Shown piece by piece: positions 11,258 through 24,100 of a stretch of 64,000 nucleotides of DNA. Location of the stretch: NCBI GenBank assembly GCA_016748015.1, contig JAAOMT010000375.1, forward strand, positions 205,262 to 269,261, in the 5' to 3' direction. Each line of letters starts with the position of its first letter. Positions within the stretch are counted from its first letter, which is position 1. A program made the position numbers and the translations under genes. Source of the stretch: Geosiphon pyriformis (taxonomy: Eukaryota > Glomeromycota > Glomeromycetes > Archaeosporales > Geosiphonaceae). The notes beneath the pieces were generated by a model. The model saw nothing but the letters and a program-made list of their open reading frames with translations, was not told where the DNA came from and did not search any database.

Positions 11258-11903
11258 TTTTATAGGTTAGAGTAACAAACTAGTGGATAACAAAGAAGAA
11301 CAGGATTGTAAGATAATAAAAATAATCAAAGGAGCAAATTAAATATATATAAATTCAATATATGTAATCAGTCTTATAAAAATCACAGTTGTAAATTTTT
11401 TCTGGAAATCTAAAGATAAAAAAATAGTCTGTGATTGTCAACAAAATAATATTATTGCTATTATTCTATGCTTTAACTTAGTAATTCTTAGAATTAATAA
11501 CAAGTATCATTATGTTTTTCAATTATTTTTTTATTTAATAAATTACAAAAGCAAGCAATTATTTCTTAGACTAATTTTAACAAATACAAATCAAGAAAAG
11601 AAAAAGATAAGGTATATAAATACTAACAAGTAATTTTTTATCCCAAAATGTTCAGATATTTAAAGATAAAAAAAAATAATAAACAATATAAGAAGAAGTA
11701 ATTAATAGTATTTTATTTTATTACTTTGATCATATTTTTTTACAGCTAAAAGACTCATTGTTTATATAGTTATTGAAAGTGGTTAATAACTAAGTCAATG
11801 GTTAGATCAATAGTTACTATCTAAAAATAGAATAACTAATTATATAATATCTATAGCTAATACATGTAATAATTAATAAAAGGTATAAGTTTTAATCATA
11901 ACA
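11258..11903 (-). repeat. 5' LTR of 1C (family 1)
   Basis: About 646 bp, diverged from the other family 1 LTRs. Only three 12-bp repeats (11781-11816) are recognisable before the TATATAAAC-like box. Minus-strand start TGTTATGATTAAAAC at 11903. Confidence 0.78.
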
Positions 11904-14640
11904 ATATAACTAGCTATTCAAGCCAGTTTAGACTATACTATATTGATACAACAAAAGAAAACTTACTTAAAGCTGATATTTTTTAAATTACATCAAATAA
12001 TTTAATACTATAAAGGACTAATTCAATTAATCATTTGGCTGTTTTCAAAAAATTATTTTTAATATTATTAGGTTTATATATTCAAAAAAACATTAAGTTA
12101 AAAAATGTATTGTTATTAATGTCAATCAGTAATTTTAAATTATTAGATATATTAATATTATCCATATAACATACTTTTTTTAATAAGACTATTTTTTTTT
12201 CTAGCTTACCAACAGTTTTGTTAAAAAAGCCTAGATAAATTATAAACTTATTGATTTTAAGACTAAAAACATTGTTAAAAACCAAATTACTATTAATAAA
12301 TTATTCAAATATAGTAATTAAAAAGTCAATAGACTTAACAATTAATTCAATTAAAGCAAAAAGTTTGATCAAATCAAATTTTAAAGAAATTAATTAAAAA
12401 AACATTTTAGAATTATCAACAATTACAGAAAAAAAGCAAAAATTATCAGAAGTAAAAACTCTGAAAAGTTTAAAAGAACAAAAGCTTTGGCATAAAACTT
12501 AGCATTTACAAAACATAATGCAAATACCTTAAAAATCTTGGAACTTTTGGAAAAAATAGGTGCAAATATCTTATAGTTTACAGCCAAATAGTCTACTTTT
12601 TAATATCTAAAACAACACCAACAATCAGAAGTTTCTTATCAGATACAATACTTTTTTAGCATATTAGTCTTAATTACTACAGTATTTAAATCAGTTTAAG
12701 ATTCAAATATAACCAAAGCAAACTAGAAATAACGACCAAAATTAGAAAAACAAAAAATAAAACATATTTAACTACCAATCTAAAAAATTATATTATTAAT
12801 CTTAAAAACAATACAATCAAAAAAAAAGTTAATTAACTTAGCTTTAAACTTATCACAAGACAAAATAGTTTTATTTTAATTAACCAAAAAAAAGATTTTA
12901 ATATTATTTTTATTCACTAATACTAATTAATAATTTATAGCAGACATAACAATATCCAGTTTTTTAAAATAAACAACAATATATTATTAAATGCCAATAG
13001 ATTTTAGTATAATATAGATGATTTTACCAAAAACATTAAATACTGTTTTAATATTAACAACAAATACACCTAAAAACACATTATACAATACAACAGCAGT
13101 AAAAAAAAAGTCAAATTCAGAAACCACCAAAAATTTGGCAATTTTAAGAATAGCCAAATAAATAAAGCTTGTGAATTTAACTAAAAATACAGCTTTTAAA
13201 AATTTTTAAAAAGCAAACTCCATACAGAAAAGCTTTATATTGTTCTTTAATATTAATTTAGTATTCAGAAAACCATATACAGACTGAAAAACAGTTTTAA
13301 CATAAGTTAATTTAATCTTAAAAATAGTATTAAACACTAAAATAAAGGTCATTTATTCAATAAACTTTTAACAACATAAAATAATTTCCGAAGTACCACT
13401 AATAACAGCACTAAAAACCAGCAAACGAAATGAATTAGTTTCTATTTGATTAGCCCAGTTCTTAAAAACATATAATTCAATAGAAAATTGTTGTTTTGTT
13501 TTTAAAACTGGTAATAATTTGCCAAAAAACACCATATTTAACAATACAGTTAGTGATTAATCTTGGTTTATCTTAAAATAATAGACCAAATAATACAACA
13601 AAAATCTTATATAAGATCTCATTAAGAATCACAAAGAAGTTTGGTATAAAAATAACAGAGATAAATAACTATTTCCATTTTTTTGAATTTTCGGTCTTTT
13701 TAATCATTTTTTTGAATAAATAATATTAAAAACACCAGATTTAAAAACTATAAAAAAAAACCAACTTGTTAATTAGTCTGTTATTAAAAACTTTTGGACT
13801 TTTAAAAAGAGTAGAAACAATACTAAGACTAACTTAAATGTGTTTTTTAAAGGAATTTTAACTGGTAAAAAACCAGTTAAAGATAAAAAAAATGTTTTAA
13901 TGACCACCAAAGACAGCTTTTCACTATTATTAACCAAGAAAAAAATTTCTAAAACATTTTGTCTAGTTGCTTTTACAACAAAAAAAACTTTTTTGGTTGA
14001 AACTTTGTAAGATACCAAAAAAAAATACCAGTTGTAGTTTTTTTACTTTTTGCTTTAGTTGTAATTATAAAATTAAAAAAACAAAAAGTTATTTAAATTT
14101 ATTTTAATATTATTTATTATTTTTAAGTTTTAGATTTTTTTTAATAAAACAATTATTAAAATTAATATTTGTATAAAAGTTGTATTTAGTAAAAAAAACT
14201 TTTAAATATTAATATTATTATAAATATTAAAGTTAAAATTATTTTATTTTTAATTATAAATTTTTTTTTTGGTTTTTAAGATAAATTTTTAAGTTTTTTA
14301 TTGTATTTTAAGTTTTTATTAATTGATTTATTAATTTAATACTTTATGTTAAAACTGTTGTTTTTTTAATAATATTTAACTTTATTTTTTTATAAATTTA
14401 AATTAATTTTTTTAAAATTTAAGTTGTGTAATTTGATTAAATTTGTGTTTAAAAAAATTAAATTCTTAAAAAATTTGGTTATTTTTTTGTAATTATTAAA
14501 GTAAATTTTTTATAATCATTAAAAATTGGGTTGTTTTTTTAAAGACTTAAATTAAAAATTTAGCCAGTTTAAAAACAAACACAAAGCTTATTTTATAAAT
14601 ATTTGTAGTTTTATTAAATATAAAAATTAAAAAAACTTCT
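11904..14640. other. A/T-rich degraded interval without a supportable gene
   Basis: About 2.7 kb with no intact ORF. From roughly 13000 to 13700 the plus strand gives a stop-ridden but protein-like reading (for example KEVWYKNNRDK near 13636), which suggests a very old coding relic I cannot classify. A minus-strand ORF at 14018-13773 (81 codons) is Lys/Leu/Phe-rich and may be chance. From 14040 to 14640 the DNA is extremely A/T-rich and may include the 5' leader of the LINE. Confidence 0.5.
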
Positions 14641-14752
14641 TTCTCTTTTACCTCCAAATAATCTTCAAAGAGTGCATTTTCTGAAAAAAAAGTTTTTTAT
14701 TTTTTTTGTTAAAGTTTATATCAACATTTCTTTAACTAATAACCCCTTTGTC

Positions 14753-16628
14753 ATGGATTTAAAGGCTGCTTCTAGCGGTGATATGTCTAAAAAGAAAGTA
14801 TTTAAGAGTACTCTTTATGGTCCTGCTGGTGGTTTTTTTTTCCAAAAGAAAAAAGTAGTTCTTGGCAATGTTAAACATTCAGGTAATAAAAAAGACATTT
14901 CTCTAGTTAAACTTGGTTCTGGTGGTATGTACTTGGACATGAATAATGAGTCTAGTTGTGGTAAAGACAATATAGTTATGGAGGGTGTCAACAGTAGATT
15001 TCTTTTAGGCTTGATAGCTACTACTTCTAAAGCAAAAAGAGTGAATTCCAGCATGGTTTTTGGGTCTCTTTTTGGCTCCCCCAATTATGATATAAATGAA
15101 AAAGTGGAACTCCTTTCATCCTCCCTTGGTATATCTTTGGAAAAAAAATAGATAGATTCTAAAATTGTGAAAACTCCTGTGGAAGTTTCTGTTAGGAAAT
15201 CATTTGCTTTGGATATCAATCTTTTGGCAATAGAGAGCAAATTTGCTACAGCAAAGACTCAGTTCATTAGGAAAATTTTTTCAACAGTCAATAGTTTTGG
15301 GGGGGCCACTACTTCTTCAAAATTTAAAGGGATCATCTAATTAACATTTATTTCTGAAAAAAGCATGGAAGTGGTCACATTATTGGCCAAAGAAAAAGGG
15401 ATCAATGTAAACAGTGATCTTAAAAGACAAGGAATGAGATTAGATTGGGCTGTAGTGATTAAGAAAATTTTCATGGACATGCCTAAGGATATGATCATTA
15501 CTGCAGTATTCAAATTTGGAAAAATTAAGTCAATCAAAATTCAACTGATTGGAATGTGGCAAAAAGCTGTGGTGGAGTTTGCTGAATTAGACCAAGCTAA
15601 CTTGTTAGCCTCTAAGTAGTTATTCATGATTGGTAAGGATTTTGTATGGGTAGTCAAAGCAGTAAGAATCATGAAACTTGGGCATTGAGAGATTGATTTA
15701 AAGCACTTTTGTTTACTTTGCCAGTGGGAACGACAGCACATGATCTTGGGACTCTTCTGGAAAAGACTGGTGAGAAAACTTGCATCATAAACAGATCTAT
15801 AGAAACTGGTAATAGGACTTATTGTGCTGTAGTCAGTTTTGAATCTGATGATGATCTGGAATCTGCCTTTTGCACAAAGCTGATTATTGGCAGTATTAAA
15901 CTTTCTTGAACAAAGATAGACCTGATTCGGTGTGAGAAATGTGAGAAGTTTGGTTATTCTGCTCTGGAATGTGATGCACTTGTTGCATCCTCCTCTAAGC
16001 CTTCAAAAACATTTAAAAGGATTGTATCTAATAAATGTCGTCTTCAGTTGGCTAAGTTGTATGAGAAAAAAAGTGTTCTAATATCCCACCCTGCTGTTTT
16101 TGGTAGTAAATTTTGGGCCCAAGTAGTCTTATTTGCTGGCTCTTCTGATGATCTTCGCTTTGCTTCTGGTTCTGGTTCTTTTTTCTCTGGCACTTCAGGT
16201 TTGAATAATGGTTTCTCTCTTGTTTTGGTTGACAATTCATCTTTGGATGCTTGTTTGGCCTCTTTAGAGTGATCCTTGGAGCTGCTAACTAACCAAGTTT
16301 TAGACATCATGCACAAACTCAGCAATGTGATATTGGTGCTACAAGCTTCAGCTCCCTCTCTAAAGTCTCAGCTACTTTGATTGCTGTCAAAGAGGATTTG
16401 GTTTTGGATATGGTCATGGATGATTCTGAGTTGGTTTTTTCACTCTCCTTTTCTGCTTCTCCTAGTGTCTCACTATTGGGTCTGAGTAGTTCAAAAGTCT
16501 TGACAACCAAAATTGGCAGTTTGGAATCTAAGTTGGTGGCTCTTGAGGCTTTTGTTGGTTCGGTTTTGGCTAAGTTAGATTATTTGGGTGCTGGTTTGAG
16601 TCCTTTGTTATCCTCTTCATCTCAATGA
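14753..16628 (+). pseudogene. LINE ORF1 (nucleic-acid-binding protein with zinc knuckle)
   Basis: Starts at ATG 14753 (MDLKAASSGDM); a longer frame from 14672 has no ATG. The first part (14753-15619) is one frame with stops at about 15149 and 15338. A frame change near 15665-15675 leads to LFTLPVGTTAHDLGTLL (15709 on). A CCHC-like knuckle follows at 15931-15972 (CEKCEKFGYSALEC), whose His is now Tyr. A Ser/Gly-rich segment lies at 16048-16272, a second frame change falls before 16377, and a C-terminal heptad-like SSSKVLTTKIGSLESKLVAL may be a coiled coil. Its likely role is RNA binding in the LINE ribonucleoprotein. Confidence 0.8.
15931..15972 (+). other. Zinc knuckle of LINE ORF1, His replaced by Tyr
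   Basis: C-X2-C-X4-Y-X4-C; a single CAT to TAT transition explains the loss of the His ligand. Confidence 0.7.
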
Positions 16629-16642
16629 GTGGTTTGATCTGA

Positions 16643-19600
16643 AAGATAGCTACTTGTAATATTCAGGGCATCAATGTTCCTGCCAAGCAGGATGATGTTA
16701 TTCATTGGCATAAGGATATGGGCAACTTGATTTCAATGTTTACTGAAACTAAATTGAAGGATAAAATCCGTCTGTGGATTGCTGACAAATTTGAAGGTGT
16801 CTGTGTATTCACTTCTGGTTTGAATTATGGGTATTTGGGTGCTGGTATTGTGGTTATCATGGACTCTTCTTTGGCGAAACATGTGTGCAAGGTTTCTGAG
16901 GTGTCCAGTCGGCTTCTATTCATTAAATTGCTTTTATAAAATAAGCTTTCTGTGTCTGTTTTGGAACTGTATGTTGGTGCTTCATCTGCTGCTAGGTTTT
17001 CACAGGCTGGGAAAATCAACTTTCTCATTGCAAAAGCTGCTAATAGATCTTTTTTTGTCATCCTTGGTGGTGACTTTAATAAAGATGGTGTGAAAAGAAG
17101 TGCTAGTTTTAAGAAGTGTGTCAGTTTGGGGCTGGTCAATTCTTTGGTAGGTAGTTTGGTCATGAAGAGTCCCAGATGAAGGAACTTAAGGGGTGTAGAA
17201 AAAACAATTGATTTTGTATTGGTTTCATTAAATTTGGTCAATGTGATAGTTGATTGCAATATTATGAACATTAGTAATTACTTTGATACTGATCATCAAG
17301 CTGTTTTTGTATCTGTAAGTCTGAGTGGTTTGCTGGACACACAGTTGAACTTTTTTCGCAGACAAGCGAATAAAGATTACTGGAAGTTTGATTTTAAAGG
17401 TGCTGATAATGCAAAGTGGAGTGAGTTTAAAAAAGCTATGGCTGCTAATGCTGTCATGTTTTCTGATAGTTTTATCACTTCTACATGATTCTTGAACTTG
17501 AATGTAATATGAAACACAATTTGCAATATTATGATGCTGTCAGCTAACAAAATATTCAGGAAGAAATGGTTTAAGAGTTATGATGGTATTTTTACCAAGG
17601 AATCTTTTAAGTTTTATAAGCTGGAGCTTTTGGTCTTGAAGATTGTTAAGGCCTCTTATAAGAAGAATAGTAATAGATTTGCTTTTCTTATAGAATGCTG
17701 GGATTCTTTGGACAATGTTAAGGCTTCAATTGTACAGAAAATTGTGAACTCTGGTTTAGGTTTAGATTGTGTGTGCTCAGCTTTTTTCAGTGTGCAAAAG
17801 GCATATTATGCCTTCAAGCTTGCTGAGTCTATATGAGCTGAAGAGTCAAGAATAAGGTCAGCTGTTAATAATTGAATGGAGAATTTTGCAGTCAACAAAG
17901 GTAGCACAATCAGGAGTGTGCTAGAGCATCCTTTTCGGAAGGTGGTTTTGGACCATCTGGTGGTTGAGGATAAACTAATTCTGGAGCCAGACCTGGTTAA
18001 GGCAAAGATTGACACAATTATGGAAGACTGGACCAAAAAGCATAATGTGGTGGGAGATTTTTCCAGTGGTTGGTCACATCAATATTAGTCTTTGAAGTAT
18101 GTTTTTGATAATGCCTTTTCAAATATGATGTGTTTGGTTAATTTTAATAAGCTGCTTGGTGTGGTTTCTAATCTGCCTGATGGCAAAGCTGCTGGTCTTT
18201 CTGGAGTGTCAAATGAACTTTAAAAGCATTGTGACAAATCAGTTTTAGATATGTTTCTGGTGCTTTTAAACTCTTGTTTGTCTTATGAGTTGGTGCCTAG
18301 TGCTTGGAAAGAAGCTTGGGTCTCGATAATTTCTAAACCATATGAGTGGGAAGGAGTTCTTACAAACACCCAGTCTATTGCTTGGATTGAAACTGCCTGC
18401 AAAATGCTTTCCAAGATTCTCTCGAACAGGATTTCTTTGGCATACAGCTCTTTTGATGTTTTATGTGGGAACAATTTCTCAGTTTTTAAGAGTATGACAA
18501 CACAATCTCCTATTTTTGCTATTGGTTCTGTTATTAAGGATGCTTTGGAAAAAAACCGTGAGCTCTGATTAGTCTTGTAAGACATGAGAAAAGCCTATAA
18601 CTCTGTCAGGTGAAAGCATCTTAAGAACAGTTTGGTCAGAATAAAGATGTGTGACAAGTTCATTAAATTTTTTGGTGGTATTTACAATGGTCGTGTTAAT
18701 AAAGTGATGACAGATTTTGGTTTAACAGATGGATATCAAGTACATAATAGTTTGGATTAGGAAAAAGTGTTCTCACCACTTCTTTGGCATATATTTTATA
18801 ATTCTCTTTTGTGTGAAATTAAAAGACAGAAAAGCATATATGGATATAAAATAAACTCTTACTTTGTTGTCAAGACTGGTCATTTAGAATCTCAGACTGA
18901 ATTGACATTTTTTCTTGCTGCTGGTGCTTTTGTTGATGACACTATCTGAATTGGTAGTAGTCAAACTGTGATCCAACATATTCTCAATATTGCTAGTAAA
19001 TTTTTTCAAATCAATGACATTTCTATCAACAATAACAAAACAGTGGCACGTCCCAATTTGTCTATTAGTGGTTTACTTATTTCCATTGCCAAGAAAGGAG
19101 AGTCTTATCAATACCTGAAAATTTTTCTGTTAACTAAGAGTTTGTTGAGACCTAGTCTGGCTAAAGCAGATACTGATGTCAGATTTTTTGCCAATATGGT
19201 TCTAAGGAAGGCCATTTCTGATAAGCAGTTTTCATATCTTGTGTCAGCAGTTCTTCATCCCATTGTCAGCTACAGGACACAGTTCAGTTTTGTTTCTATC
19301 AGTATATGTAATAAGTGGAATTTTTTAATTTGCAGGAGCTTAAAGCTGAAGTCTGATCTACCTCTCAATTTTCCCAATGATGTGCTTTGTCATCTCTCAT
19401 TGTATGGCTTAAAAACTTTCAAGCAGGTCTAAGTTAAAAGCAAAGTTGCTTCTATTGTGTGCTTTGCAAACTCTGTTGGAATTTTGGGTCATTTGTTTTT
19501 ACACAGGTCCCATAACTTGCAGGTTCTGTCCTGAAGCTTACTTCACCCTTTAGCATCCCCAGTTTGTATTAAAGTCAGTGTTTCTAATAATTTTTTGGCA

Positions 19601-21277
19601 GGTGTGGTTCATGTTTTTCTTGAGTGCAATATATCTTTGGGTGGTTAAGTGAACAATGCTTTCTGTTTTCGCAGTAATACTCCCATGTCATCTGTTTTTG
19701 GCAGATCTGACTACTTTGGTTGTCTTCCATCTCTTTGGAAATATGGTATTGCTTTTGTTGAACAGCTTTGCTGTAAAAATAGAGCTGTTTTTGATTGAAA
19801 AACATTCAAGCATTGGAAAAGACTGGACTCACATAGACCTGTTCCTGAATAATTTAGGCTTTTTGTTGGCTTTCTTGATAGTGTAGCCTCTTTCTCTGCC
19901 CATTTTTCTTCTGTAGTTGGTATTGAGCATTTGGATATTTTGGAATCTAGTAAGTTTGGACTGATTTCTAATTGATTGCTGGATCTCAAAACTGACAGTC
20001 TTTCCATTTATACAGATGGATCTCTGAAGGAATTGGGGAGTGCTGACATGAGAACTAGTGCTGTGGTTTTTTTTAAAGATATAAGCTTGGGTTTAGAAGT
20101 CAGAGTTTCTGGTATGATGTCTTCTACTTTGGCTGAATTGCAGGCCATCGCATTGGCTTTTGAGTGTGTTCCTCCTAATAGCTCAGTTGGTGTCTATTCG
20201 GACAGTCAGACTGTCTTGGATGCTTGCAAATCAGAATTAGGTTTGATTTATCCGGATTTTAAGAATTGCTGTTGAATTGAGCATTAACACATTGTAAACA
20301 TTATTAAAAAAAAGGATTTAAGTATCAGCTGGCACAAAGTGTGGGGCCATTTGGATGTCATAGGCAACAAACATGCTGATGCAGCTTCTCTTTCTCCCTG
20401 GTATCTTGTTCTGTGTGTGAATGAGCATTATATTTTGGCTGATGAGAATGTTGTTTCTGGTAATTCTAGACATTTTGTTTGTAAGATCTTTCAGTCTATT
20501 CAATGTGTATGTTGAGAGGTTGGTTTGGGTTCTAAGGTTTTGAATAGCAGTCTGTATTCAGACATTGATTGGTTTAGATTGTCATTGGTATGGCATCCAG
20601 ACTTGCACATGGCTGTTGGCTTCACTAGCAAATTTATGGCTGGTGTTTACACATATTTCATAAAAGCCCTACACCATCAGTTGCCGGTTGCTATTTGGAA
20701 GCAATTGTATAACAGATGCTATCTCAGTGTGCTGTGTTTGTATTATAACAAGATTAAGGTTTCTGACCATGTCTTTTTTTGTGCAGTAGATGATTCTGCT
20801 TATTGTCACTTGTTGAATGCTCATGCTGCTGCTTGGTGTTTTCTTTCTGGTCATTCCACTTTCTCTTCAAGTGTTTCTCAACTTTTGTTTTCCTGTGCTT
20901 CAAATGTTGTGGTTTGCATGGCTCTTTGCAAGGGCTTTGTTTTTAAGAATTGGTTTTAGAAAGCTGTGTCTGTCTTTGGAGGTGGCAAAATAGCTGATCA
21001 AAAAATTGTGAAATTTGTGTATGGCTTGTGTCTTGCCTTTAGGGACAAGGTTTGGTCAGTCTATGCTAAGCATCATGTCTGCATGGAAAAAAGTGGAATG
21101 ATACCTAGTGACGATTCAGCTATGGTTTCAATTTCAGGGCTGTCTGCTTTGCTTTCTGCAGGTGTTGTTAAGTTGCTGGGTATTGCTGAGGCATTTGGTG
21201 TTGGTTTTGGTTTTTGTAAGTCTTGTTTGTTTTTCTCAGGTATTGGAAACTCAGTCTTGGTGCATATAGATGTTTAA
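16643..21277 (+). pseudogene. LINE ORF2: APE endonuclease, reverse transcriptase, RNase H
   Basis: One frame spans all 4.6 kb. The endonuclease (16643-17330) shows CNIQGINV, TETK (catalytic Glu), LGGDFN and TDHQAVFVSV, which are the Asn, Glu, Asp-Asn and Asp-His sites of APE-like nucleases. RT (about 18170-19100) shows PDGKAAGLSGVSNEL, DMRKAYNSV and FVDD (18930-18941), so the catalytic Asp pair is intact. RNase H (19980-20410) shows YTDGSLK, LAELQAIALA, YSDSQTVLDA and GHLDVIGNKHAD, giving all four acidic positions. A C-terminal region to 21277 includes a degraded Cys/His cluster (DHVFFC). I count at least twenty in-frame stops, mostly TGA or TAG at Trp/Gln/Arg positions. The APE+RNase H layout suggests the I/Tad side of LINE diversity. 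Confidence 0.88.
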
Positions 21278-21408
21278 TGTGGTCTTGATTGGTCCAAATG
21301 GCTGGTCGCATGTAGAAAATGCATGATTCACACCTAGTTTAGATCAATCAATTGATGTATTGTACTAAGTAGTGTTTAGACCTTGCTTGTAAAATATTAA
21401 TAAAAAAA
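21278..21408 (+). other. LINE 3' UTR and A-rich tail
   Basis: About 130 bp after the ORF2 TAA, ending in an AATAAAAAAAAA run at about 21399-21410; no poly(A) longer than about nine bases remains. Confidence 0.6.
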
Positions 21409-21699
21409 AATTACATAATATATAGATATATAAAAAAATAAAATATAATTTTACAAAAATATAATTAAAAAATAAATATATAAGTATATTAAAAATAAAT
21501 AAATATTTGTTAATTATTTTAATAAGATTAAAGTATTAATTTAAAAATAAATATTTATTTATTAACTTAAATTCAAATAGTTAATTACATATTAAAATGC
21601 ATAATTTATGTATATATTATAAATTAAAACAGAATTTGAGTTGATTTAAAATTTTAATTTAATACTGTATTGATTCTAAATTAACTTAACTAATTATAT

Positions 21700-22694
21700 T
21701 ATTTGGTTAATTGACCAGTATTATAAGTAAACTTAATAGAATATTGTGGTAATATTTGGTGCTCTAAATTTAGATAAAGAAAGCTTGAAAATTTTTATTT
21801 TATATACTTAAAGTGAGTTGTTAATATTAGTCTTTAAAGGTTTTTTACTAATTTTACACATGGTGTTTTTTGGTTATAAGACACAAAAAGATGTTTTGGC
21901 TATTTGTAACTTAAATATATAAGCTATCTTCTTCAAGTTAGTCAAACACAATTACTAGAATTTGGTAGTGTTTTTTTGCTTTTTTGGTAAGCTAACAAGA
22001 TAATATTAATACTTAATCCTAAAAAAAACTTTTTTTTTTTACCAGACTATTATAAAGTTTATTCCCAAACAATTGATTTTATAATGTTGCCACTGCACAA
22101 AAAAGAAAAAAAAAAGATAAATAAAAATAAAAAAAGATTAGTTTTATCAATTACTGTAATCAAAAATAATTAGTTTAAGTTATTATTATTCAAGATGGTT
22201 TTATGTTAAAAACATCTAACCAGAAATAAAGATAAGAAAATAATTAATTTTGATTAAACACAGAATTCATAAATTATGTATGAGTGAGCTTGGGTTTTAA
22301 ATAGTTTTTTTATTTATAGTAATATAAATATATAGATAAAATAGATTTAACAGATATAAGTAAAAGAATATATTTTTCTATTTGTCTGTTTTTTTTTCTA
22401 TTACTAAAACTATTTGTTTTTATACATATTTCTAGTTTTATAAAATTGTTTTTAATTATTTGTTATTATTAGCTATTATTTATTATTTCTGTTATTGCTT
22501 TATTTTTTTATACTATAACTAGTTATTTTATGTTATAAATAGTTATTCTGTGTTATTTTATATTATTGTGTATTATTTTGTATTATTTTAAGTTATAATG
22601 TATTATTTTGTATTATTATATTTTTTTAAGTTATTATGTTTTTAATTATGTTTTTTTCAATATTTTTTAAATTGGTTTTTCTACTCAGATAAAA
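21700..22694 (-). repeat. Probable 3' LTR relic of copy 2D
   Basis: Heavily decayed. An ACCAGACTATT segment near 22040 and the order of A-rich, hairpin-like and T-rich blocks recall the family 2 LTR at 49520-50360. The right end at about 22694 is followed by TTATCTCATTTTTTTAG, matching the bases that follow family 2 3' LTRs (TTATCTCCTTCTTTTAA at 23571). The left boundary is uncertain, and 21409-21700 holds nothing I recognise. Confidence 0.45.
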
Positions 22695-22813
22695 TTATCT
22701 CATTTTTTTAGAATTAAGCTTCTGTAAGATTATATGTATTTTTAAAAATTGTTTTTTTGGTATAATATTCAATTATTGTGTCAAGTATTGCTTTTTGTAA
22801 ATTTTTAAACTGT
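22695..22813 (-). pseudogene. 2D ORF3 3' end, cut by insertion of 2C
   Basis: About 119 bp aligns by eye with the end of ORF3 in 2A (35479-35600) and continues at 50361 after 2C, with CTGT duplicated on both sides. Confidence 0.6.
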
Positions 22814-23570
22814 TGTTACAGGTGATTATTTGGGATCTCAAAACAAATAACAAACTCATAACTTGATGCTTAATAGCTGATGCAATTGATATTATCTGGA
22901 GGTTTTGGTATTTAAAAATTTTGGTAAAGTTTTTTGTATAAATAAACAGAAATTTAATGATTGTTTTATTCATAGCTTCTCAGAATTACAATTTTATTTA
23001 ATTTTTTTTTTTAGCATGGTGACCAGTTTATTCTGGCAGTTATGTCTTTCTGGTAAGCTATCCTTAATTTTCAAGTTCTTTACTTTTGTTTTACAGATCT
23101 TTTACCAGGCTATTCTTAACATTAATAACTCAGTGCTTAATTTCTTTAATCAGTTAGTAAGTCAACACAACAAAAAAAACTAAAATAAAAAAAAGAAAAT
23201 AAGTCAAGGCAAATAAGTTAGTATTTTGTTAATAACTGTAATCAAGAGTTATTATTCCAGTATGATTAAAAATTGGATTCTATCAACATGTAGTGTTAAT
23301 AATGAGAAGAGTAATTTAGATGGTAAATAGTTATTTTATTGATATTAATAATTTTATTCTGGAAAATCTGTCTTTTTTGCTTTTAATGTTCTTACTATAT
23401 ATACATAATTTGGGTTTTACAAAATTGCTCACATTTTCAAGCAATGTGTCATGATTTTCTGACAATGCTCCACATTGCTAAGCAATATGTTCATGTGTTA
23501 ATTACTATTTTCTTATTGGTCTATTTGTTTTTTCTACTATTTTTTTTGTATGTTTTTTTTATAAGTAATA
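22814..23570 (-). repeat. 3' LTR of 2C
   Basis: 757 bp. Plus strand starts TGTTACAGGTGATT and ends AAGTAATA. It contains a TATATATA box (about 23396), two ACATTGCTAAGCAATGT-type repeat units (23425-23505) and an inverted CCAAT box (ATTGG, about 23515). Confidence 0.82.
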
Positions 23571-23583
23571 TTATCTCCTTCTT

Positions 23584-24100
23584 TTAATATTAAGCTCTGT
23601 CAAAATCTTCATTTTAAATTAAGTTTATGACTTTTTTTTCTAATATTGTTTGTTTGACTCTGTTTTTTATATCTTTAATTTGTGTGTTATTCATTTTTCT
23701 TCATTGGTTAATGGTTATTGTTTTTATGTCAGGGTGTAGCAATATTTTTGGATAGTTTTGAAATATCATATATAGTCAATAGATTGTTTTGATGTGTAGT
23801 GTCAGATTTGTTTTCTTTTCAATAATATCTTTAATGTTCTGTATTATCTCTGAATTGAATATTCTTTTAGATTTATTAAGATATAATTTCTGAATATTTG
23901 ATTTTTGTCCCAAATGATAGTAACAGTATAGTATTGGAAGTTGTTTCATCTACTGATTTTAATTTTTTTTTGTGAATTCCTTGATTGAAACCATGATGGG
24001 TATTTTTCCAAAAGTGGTTTTTACTTTTTTTATTATTTTATCTGACTAGTTTTTTGTTTGGTTCTGTAGTTACTAATATGGTATATTTTTTGCTTTTTTT
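23584..24100 (-). pseudogene. 2C ORF3 relic
   Basis: The position and the 3' end (TTAATATTAAGC on the plus strand at 23584) match ORF3 of 2A and 2B. The interior is strongly decayed and cannot be read as a protein over any length. Confidence 0.45.

Larger units (their letters stand above)
7192..11903 (-). mobile_element. Family 1 retrotransposon, copy 1C (5' part, cut in RNase H)
   Basis: A minus-strand element with 5' LTR 11258-11903, gag 11205-9670, protease, linker, RT and part of RNase H. It ends at 7192 against the 1B LTR. It is more decayed than 1A or 1B, with only three 12-bp U3 units. It is probably the oldest, outermost member of the left nest. Confidence 0.8.
14640..21408 (+). mobile_element. 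LINE (APE-RT-RNase H type), nearly full length, inactivated
   Basis: A non-LTR retrotransposon on the plus strand: ORF1 (14753-16628), ORF2 (16643-21277), a short 3' UTR and an A-rich end near 21400-21408. There are no LTRs. The ORF1 start MDLKAASSGDMSKKK and the ORF2 domains look like a family widespread in Glomeromycotina (recognition, not a search). The 5' boundary is a guess because the flank is A/T-rich, and I found no convincing target-site duplication. ORF2 carries more than twenty in-frame stops but no frame change. Confidence 0.85.

Noticed and set aside
16643-21277. A non-standard genetic code reading TAA/TAG/TGA as amino acids
   Set aside because: Stops occur at Gln, Trp and Arg positions alike and the intact copies of the same codons are CAA/CAG, TGG or CGA; point decay explains this better than reassignment.
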